Under the pieces are notes generated by a model. That model did not search any database. It worked only from the letters and a program-made list of their open reading frames with translations, and was not told the origin of the DNA. A DNA stretch of 64,000 nt from Bacteroidia bacterium (GTDB lineage Bacteria; Bacteroidota; Bacteroidia; J057; JADKCL01): positions 310,001 through 374,000 of the forward strand of contig JACJYV010000005.1 of the NCBI GenBank assembly GCA_020635905.1. Reading direction: 5' to 3'. Of this stretch, positions 59,359 through 64,000 are shown in pieces (the first letter of the stretch is position 1; each line of letters opens with the position of its first letter). The translations under genes were made by a program, and so were the position numbers.

Positions 59359-60507
59359 CTAATCAAACCCATACCAGGTGCCCCAGAGCCAGGCCTTTTT
59401 GCCCGTCTCGTGATCGCCCACCTGGGTATTTCCCCAGCGCTCAAATTCCATTTCCCGCTTTTGCACCTCGTCAGACGATTCCCGCACATAGGTGTAGTAA
59501 GTGCCTTCGCGGCCTCCCTCGCGCCACCTTCCCGGGTCAGAGGCCGTGCGGGAATCTGAGGGCCAGACGGGGTTGTGGTCCTCCGCGGCCGTATTTTCCG
59601 TGTGGTGATATTCCCAGTCCATGATGTTGTAGTAATATTTGGTAGCATAAACTGGTACATCGTCGTAAATGTCGGTACAGGATTCGCGGGTGCAGTATTC
59701 GTCGGAAAATGTTCCGTTGCCGTTGTCGCGGGTACCGCAGGAATAGGTTTCTGTGTGACATTCCGTGTGGCTGTAAACCTGGTCGTAGTGGTGTATTTCC
59801 TCGCGGCTGGAAATGTTGTAAGCGCCCGGAGGCGCTGAATACCAGTCTGAACGGGAGCGCTCGGCGTAATCCTCGATGGCCAACTGGCGGGCCCAGGCAA
59901 AGCCTGTGACCTCCACTTCCACGGTTTTGGGAATGAATCCCAGCAAGAGCAGGACCACCACGCCAGCAATGGAGAGGAAAATGTTTCGGGCTTTTCCCTT
60001 CCGGGCACCTTTGAGATTTTTGAGTGATGGAGGCCGCCAGGTCAACCGTTCGGCTTTGGGCAGGTTGCAAATGGAGCACCTGGGTTCGTCGATGTGATTT
60101 CTGGCTTTGCACTGAGGACAATGCCAGTAATTTTCACCCTCGATCAGGGTTTCTTCAGGCCGGGAAACCTGTTCGCCACTGACAGGCTCTTCCCCGGGTT
60201 TGTAAAGGCGGTCTTTGGTGACGGTATCGTCAGAGGAATCGTCGCGGGCATTGCCACAGGCATCGCACTCCTGGTCGTCGGCGTCGTTGACGCTGCCACA
60301 GTGACCGCAGGTCCAGGCCCGTTTGGTTTTGGCCTGCTGGATTTCTGCGGGTTTGGAAATCACCATTTCCCGGTTATCCAGGTACCACTTTTTCGTGCAG
60401 GGCGAATTGCAGGAAGGACATCTTTCGACGGTTCTCCCGTTTTCCCACCCTGGAATTCTTTTGGTTCCGCAGGCGGGGCAATCCCATTTACCAACGTAGG
60501 TAGCCAT
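59359..60507 (-). CDS. Triple zinc-ribbon membrane protein
   Basis: This is a 382-residue protein. The N-terminal 150 residues hold three four-cysteine zinc ribbons: WDCPACGTKR with RCPSCNSPC, WTCGHCGSVN with ECDACGN, and WHCPQCKAR with RCSICNLP. One membrane helix, NIFLSIAGVVVLLLLGFIP, follows near residue 185. The rest is a Tyr- and Cys-rich domain (HTECHTETYSCGT, YCTRESCTDIYDD) outside the cytoplasm. Zinc ribbons before a helix suggest a cytoplasmic zinc or nucleic-acid-binding head with an outer sensor. Function is not known. It stands 122 bases upstream of the PKD lipoprotein gene on the same strand and may be part of that transcript. Confidence 0.75.
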   Translation of the reverse strand: MATYVGKWDCPACGTKRIPGWENGRTVERCPSCNSPCTKKWYLDNREMVISKPAEIQQAKTKRAWTCGHCGSVNDADDQECDACGNARDDSSDDTVTKDRLYKPGEEPVSGEQVSRPEETLIEGENYWHCPQCKARNHIDEPRCSICNLPKAERLTWRPPSLKNLKGARKGKARNIFLSIAGVVVLLLLGFIPKTVEVEVTGFAWARQLAIEDYAERSRSDWYSAPPGAYNISSREEIHHYDQVYSHTECHTETYSCGTRDNGNGTFSDEYCTRESCTDIYDDVPVYATKYYYNIMDWEYHHTENTAAEDHNPVWPSDSRTASDPGRWREGGREGTYYTYVRESSDEVQKREMEFERWGNTQVGDHETGKKAWLWGTWYGFD

Positions 60508-60724
60508 AACAGATTTTAGATGGTTAGATTTTAGATTTCAGACAGAAACGAAGAAAAAGTTATCTCTGACATCTGTTATCTCCAAATCTAACATCTCCTA
60601 AAAGTAATGATTTTATATTTTCAAAACCCGCCGCTTTTTTATTAGTTAGGTGAATATTGCAGTACGATTTTCAGGGGGGATTTGTCTGCTGAAGGTCGTT
60701 GGGAAACAGATAATTTCTAAGCCT

Positions 60725-62557
60725 GTGGGATACAAGAGTTTGAAAGCGTGTGTGGAGGATCTGGAGCGTCATGGTCATCTGGTCAGGATCAAATCCGAAA
60801 TGGACCCCAATCTGGAGATGGCAGAGGTGCAACGGCGGGTGTATGAGGCCCAGGGGCCGGCCATTTTGTTTGAGAAGGTGAAAGGCAGTCCTTTTCCGGC
60901 GGTTTCCAATCTGTTTGGCACCCTGGAACGGAGCCGTTTTATGTTTCGGGATACCCTGCGCACGGTGCAAAAGATCATGGAACTGAAAGCCAATCCCCCC
61001 GCGGCTTTGAAAAAGCCGTTTTCCTATCTGGAATTGCCTTTCGCAGGGCTGAAAGCCCTGCCCATGAAAAAAAGCGGCGGGCCGGTTTTGTTTGGCAAAA
61101 CCCAGCTGAGCCAGCTGCCGCAAATCAAATCCTGGCCCGACGACGGCGGCCCGTTCGTCACCCTGCCGCAGGTGCTGACAGAAGACCCGGATGCCCCCGG
61201 GCCCATGAAAACCAATGTGGGCATGTACCGCATTCAGATGGGCGGCAATGAGTATGTACCCGATCAGGAAGTGGGTTTGCATTATCAGATTCACCGCGGG
61301 ATCGGGGTGCATCACAGCAAAGCTGTGGCCAAAGGCGAGCCTTTGCGGGTGACCATCAGCGTGGGCGGACCGCCCAGCTATACCTTTGGGGCAGTCATGC
61401 CCCTGCCCGAAGGGCTCTCTGAGCTGATGTTTGCCGGCATGCTGGGCGGCCGCCGCTTCAGGTGGCTGCGCCACCAGGGGCATTTCATTTCTGCAGACGC
61501 AGATTTTTGCATCGTGGGGACCATTGATCCCCAGGCTACCAAGCCCGAAGGGCCTTTTGGGGACCATCTGGGTTATTATTCCCTGGCTCACCCCTTCCCT
61601 TTCATGAAGGTGGATGCAGTTTATCACCGCAAGGATGCCATCTGGCCCTTTACGGTGGTGGGTCGGCCTCCCCAGGAAGACACCAGCTTTGGAGCCCTGA
61701 TCCATGAGATTACCGCACCCGTGGTGCCAAGTGAAATACCCGGGCTGCATGAAATGCATGCCGTGGATGAAGCAGGGGTTCACCCCCTGCTGCTGGCCAT
61801 TGGCAGCGAGCGCTATGTGCCCTATGGCGAAAGGCGCCCCATGGAATTGCTGACCATCGCCAATGCCGTGCTGGGTTTCGGGCAGGCTTCTCTGGCCAAA
61901 TACCTGATTATTTCAGCCAAAGAGGACAATCCTGCCCTGAATCTGCATGCAGTGGAGCCCTTCCTGCGCCATGTGCTGGAACGGGTGGAATGGCAGAATG
62001 ACCTGCATTTTCAAACCCGCACCACCATTGATACCCTGGATTATTCGGGTACGGGTTTCAACCAGGGCTCCAAGGTGGTGATTGCCGCCGCAGGCGCCAA
62101 AAAGCGGGAACTGAGCGCAGAACTGCCCTCAGATATGAGTCTGCCCAATGGTTTTTCCCATCCCAGGGTGGTGTTTCCGGGGGTGGTGGCCATTCAGGGA
62201 CCGAAATTTGAAGCGGAAGGTCAGGCAGGTTGGGAAATGGACGGACTGGCTCAATCACTGAAAAATCACGGCAACTGGGAGGGCATTCCCCTGGTGGTAG
62301 TGGTGGATGATGCAGAATTTGTGGCTCAGAAGCTGAAAAATTTCCTCTGGGTGACTTTTACCCGCTCCAATCCCTCCCATGATATTTACGGGGTCAGTAG
62401 TTTTATTCAGCACAAGCACTGGGGCTGTTTCGGGCCTTTGCTGATTGATGCCCGCATCAAGCCGCACCATGCTCCTCCGCTGATCGAAGATCCGGCCATT
62501 ACCCGCAGGGTGGATGCGCTGGCCGCCAAAGGCGGCCCGCTGGAGGGAATTATTTGA
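60725..62557 (+). CDS. ubiD: UbiD-family prenylated-FMN-dependent decarboxylase
   Basis: This is a 610-residue protein if it starts at GTG 60725, which begins VGYKSLKACVEDLERHGHL, the usual family start. A longer frame from GTG 60650 is possible. Family motifs include GMYRIQMG, VGLHYQIHRGIGVHHSKA for prFMN binding, FCIVGTIDPQATKPEGPFGD with the catalytic Glu, and the C-terminal SSFIQHKHWGCFGP. UbiD enzymes decarboxylate aromatic or alpha,beta-unsaturated acids, including the ubiquinone or menaquinone pathway intermediates. No ubiX partner is in the window. A strong terminator lies 150 bases downstream. Confidence 0.88.
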   Translation: MGYKSLKACVEDLERHGHLVRIKSEMDPNLEMAEVQRRVYEAQGPAILFEKVKGSPFPAVSNLFGTLERSRFMFRDTLRTVQKIMELKANPPAALKKPFSYLELPFAGLKALPMKKSGGPVLFGKTQLSQLPQIKSWPDDGGPFVTLPQVLTEDPDAPGPMKTNVGMYRIQMGGNEYVPDQEVGLHYQIHRGIGVHHSKAVAKGEPLRVTISVGGPPSYTFGAVMPLPEGLSELMFAGMLGGRRFRWLRHQGHFISADADFCIVGTIDPQATKPEGPFGDHLGYYSLAHPFPFMKVDAVYHRKDAIWPFTVVGRPPQEDTSFGALIHEITAPVVPSEIPGLHEMHAVDEAGVHPLLLAIGSERYVPYGERRPMELLTIANAVLGFGQASLAKYLIISAKEDNPALNLHAVEPFLRHVLERVEWQNDLHFQTRTTIDTLDYSGTGFNQGSKVVIAAAGAKKRELSAELPSDMSLPNGFSHPRVVFPGVVAIQGPKFEAEGQAGWEMDGLAQSLKNHGNWEGIPLVVVVDDAEFVAQKLKNFLWVTFTRSNPSHDIYGVSSFIQHKHWGCFGPLLIDARIKPHHAPPLIEDPAITRRVDALAAKGGPLEGII

Positions 62558-62705
62558 GGGCTTTCAGCGATCAGCTTTCAGCAGTCAGCGGTCAGTAATA
62601 GCAAGACTTTAATGGAAAACAGAATTCTACAGAAGTGGGACAGCTGACCGTGTGCCGCCATCTGAAACTGTAAACCGTAAACAGTAAACTGTCTAAAAAC
62701 AGCTT

Positions 62706-62740
62706 GCCCCGACACTTTTCAGTGCCGGGGCTTTCTTTTA
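62706..62740 (+). terminator. Intrinsic terminator after the ubiD-family gene
   Basis: The stem GCCCCGACAC pairs with the opposite arm GTGCCGGGGC, with one C-to-G-type mismatch region, around TTTTCA, and is followed by TTTCTTTT. It lies about 150 bases after the stop codon of the ubiD-family gene and probably ends its transcript. The bases between them (62558-62705) hold AGCAGTCAGCGGTCAG and GTAAACCGTAAACAG words but no gene. Confidence 0.7.
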
Positions 62741-62749
62741 CGCAGAATG

Positions 62750-63130
62750 CTGAGGTAAATGTTTGTCTGTGGTCAGCGATCTGCTTGCGCAGGGGTTTCC
62801 GGTTTGCGGCGGAATCCGGTTTGATGTCAGGTCAGGTTTGCAATTGTTACGGCGCGTTTGCAGCAGGTTTGAAATGGGTTAGTTTGAAAACAGGTTGTTT
62901 GAAACAGTTGGTTTAAGGTTTGTTTGGCGGTAAGCCAGGTTTGTTTGGTAAAATCGGTTTCTAAAAAAGGTTTATCAGGTATGAGAAAGAATTACTAAAG
63001 AACTTTGTTTGTGTAGGTTTGAAAACTGTTTGTTGTTGTGGTCACATTTGCGTTTACGGTATTGGGATGCGCAGGGTTCGCTTTTTCCATAACAGAAAAG
63101 AGGATTATTCTTACATTCGAAGGAGGGTAA
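62750..63130 (+). promoter_or_regulatory. GGTTTG-rich leader of the ctlX-like gene
   Basis: This 380-base stretch contains about twenty GTTT words, most as GGTTTG or TGTTTG, at irregular distances. No coding region is seen. An AGGAGG-containing segment (GAAGGAGGGTAATTCT) lies just before the start codon at 63135, an unusual Shine-Dalgarno-like site for this group. The GGTTTG words could be binding sites or a G/T-rich untranslated leader. Confidence 0.35.
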
Positions 63131-63134
63131 TTCT

Positions 63135-64000
63135 ATGCAGTCAACTTCGCACGTTTTGCTGGTCAGACCAGCTTCACCGGCCTTTAATGAGGAAACTTCG
63201 GCCACCAATGCCTTTCAGGTTTCGCTGGATTCTTTAAGCAAAGAAGAAATCTTACGCCGGGTGCTGGGAGAGTTTGATGAATTTGTAACTCTTTTGCGAA
63301 AAAAAAATGTGCGGGTTACGGTTTTTCAGGACCAGGCACCCCCCGAAAAGCCCGACGCCATCTTTCCCAACAACTGGATTGCCTTCACGGAAAAGGAAGT
63401 TTTCCTTTTCCCCATGCTCTCTCCCAGCCGTCGGCTGGAGAGAAATTTTGACCTGATTCGTGAAATTGATCCCAACCAAAACCTGACGGTGGTGAGTGAT
63501 CTGCTGGAAGGGGAAAAGGCGGGAAAATTCCTGGAAGGAACGGGCAGCGTGGTGATGGACCACCTGCAAAGGCAGGCGTACGCCTGCCTTTCTGAAAGAA
63601 CAAATGCAGAACTTTTCCGCAGTTTTTGCCACATGAGAGGTTACACCCCCATGCTTTTTGAAGCCCGCGACCGCAACGGCCTGCCCATTTACCACACCAA
63701 TGTGGTGATGGGAATCGGGACCCGCTTTGCTTTGATCTGCACCTCCTGCATCCCCGATCCAACTGAAGTCTTGGCAAACCTGACCAAATCAGGACGGGAA
63801 ATCATCGAAATCAGCCTGGAACAAATGGAGCATTTTGCAGGAAATCTCCTTGAATTACAAAGCCAGGATGGAGATTTTCTGATTGCCATTTCCAAACAGG
63901 GCTGGGAAAGCCTCTCGCCGGGCCAGCAGGCCAGGCTGAGTGCTCACGCAGAGGTGATCACCCCCGATCTGACCACCATTGAGGCCATTGGGGGCGGCAG
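63135..64000 (+). CDS. ctlX: CtlX-like amidinotransferase (arginine-deiminase fold), N-terminal 288 codons
   Basis: The gene starts at ATG 63135 and runs off the right edge of the window; no stop is reached. Family motifs are seen as NNWIAFTEKEVFLFPML, EGTGSVVMDHLQRQAYACL with SERT, and YHTNVVMGIGTRFALIC with the expected active-site His. The catalytic Cys near the C-terminus is beyond the window. CtlX proteins belong to the arginine deiminase/amidinotransferase superfamily and are linked to citrulline use. The Shine-Dalgarno-like AGGAGG before the start is unusual for Bacteroidota. Confidence 0.85.
   Translation, partial: MQSTSHVLLVRPASPAFNEETSATNAFQVSLDSLSKEEILRRVLGEFDEFVTLLRKKNVRVTVFQDQAPPEKPDAIFPNNWIAFTEKEVFLFPMLSPSRRLERNFDLIREIDPNQNLTVVSDLLEGEKAGKFLEGTGSVVMDHLQRQAYACLSERTNAELFRSFCHMRGYTPMLFEARDRNGLPIYHTNVVMGIGTRFALICTSCIPDPTEVLANLTKSGREIIEISLEQMEHFAGNLLELQSQDGDFLIAISKQGWESLSPGQQARLSAHAEVITPDLTTIEAIGGG

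Noticed and set aside
1..64000. rRNA, tRNA and tmRNA genes
   Set aside because: I looked for cloverleaf ends, GTTCGAATC-type T-loops and rRNA landmarks and saw none that I could support.

Overview
The window comes from a Bacteroidota chromosome, most likely a member of the Saprospiraceae or a close relative. The signs are a secreted protein with a type IX secretion C-terminal sorting domain, four DUF1573 proteins in a row, an S46 dipeptidyl-peptidase of the DPP11 kind, a CtlX-type amidinotransferase, very few Shine-Dalgarno sites, and promoters of the Bacteroidota form TTG-N18-20-TAnnTTTG. I see no rRNA, tRNA or CRISPR array.

Positions 1 to about 9.9 kb hold mixed housekeeping and accessory genes: a membrane metallophosphoesterase, a DUF6714 protein, an orphan DUF1016 nuclease, a Fic protein whose upstream region is a 101-bp tandem repeat array, a WG-repeat protein, a VOC lipoprotein, an AraC regulator and a short-chain dehydrogenase. 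Positions 10 to 21.5 kb look like an accessory and defence region. It carries small unknown gene pairs, a macro-domain protein, a divergent XRE pair, an AbiE-type toxin-antitoxin operon with twin palindromic operators, a second DUF1016 nuclease, a decayed gene, and a two-gene unit of a caspase-like protease plus a PD-(D/E)XK (Mrr-like) protein. An IS630-family element interrupts the protease gene. Removing the element and one TA restores a 192-codon reading frame exactly.

Positions 21.7 to 27.9 kb hold a fatty-acid beta-oxidation module: fadJ-like, fadI-like, a MarR regulator and an acyl-CoA dehydrogenase. The same 14-bp palindrome, CAATGCATGCATTG, lies between fadI and marR and twice upstream of the acyl-CoA dehydrogenase. 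It probably marks the regulon of the MarR protein. Positions 28 to 41.7 kb hold a T9SS cargo protein, recG, four tandem DUF1573 genes, a prohibitin-like lipoprotein, a glycosyltransferase of the tRNA-queuosine mannosyltransferase family, an OmpA protein and a DUF1684 protein.

Positions 41.7 to 54.7 kb hold DPP11, a flavin monooxygenase, a secreted esterase, a methyltransferase, the ABC-F protein Uup, an HD-domain protein, a YheT-like hydrolase and a TIP30-like reductase. Positions 55 to 60.5 kb hold a two-gene unit with a TIR/deoxyribosyltransferase-like protein and a run of membrane or envelope proteins (DUF2207-like, PKD lipoprotein, triple zinc-ribbon protein). The window ends with a UbiD-family decarboxylase and the first 288 codons of a CtlX-like amidinotransferase.

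Spacers carry several repeat families: AAAGCTTCCGCTTT hairpins mixed with CACAGAGGCACAGAG words, a MITE-like element of about 120 bp (two full copies and one fragment), an 88-bp direct repeat, and AAGCTCGAAGCT words. The strongest candidates for new biology are the IS-interrupted caspase-like/Mrr-like unit, the helically phased repeat array in front of fic, and the TIR-like gene pair.
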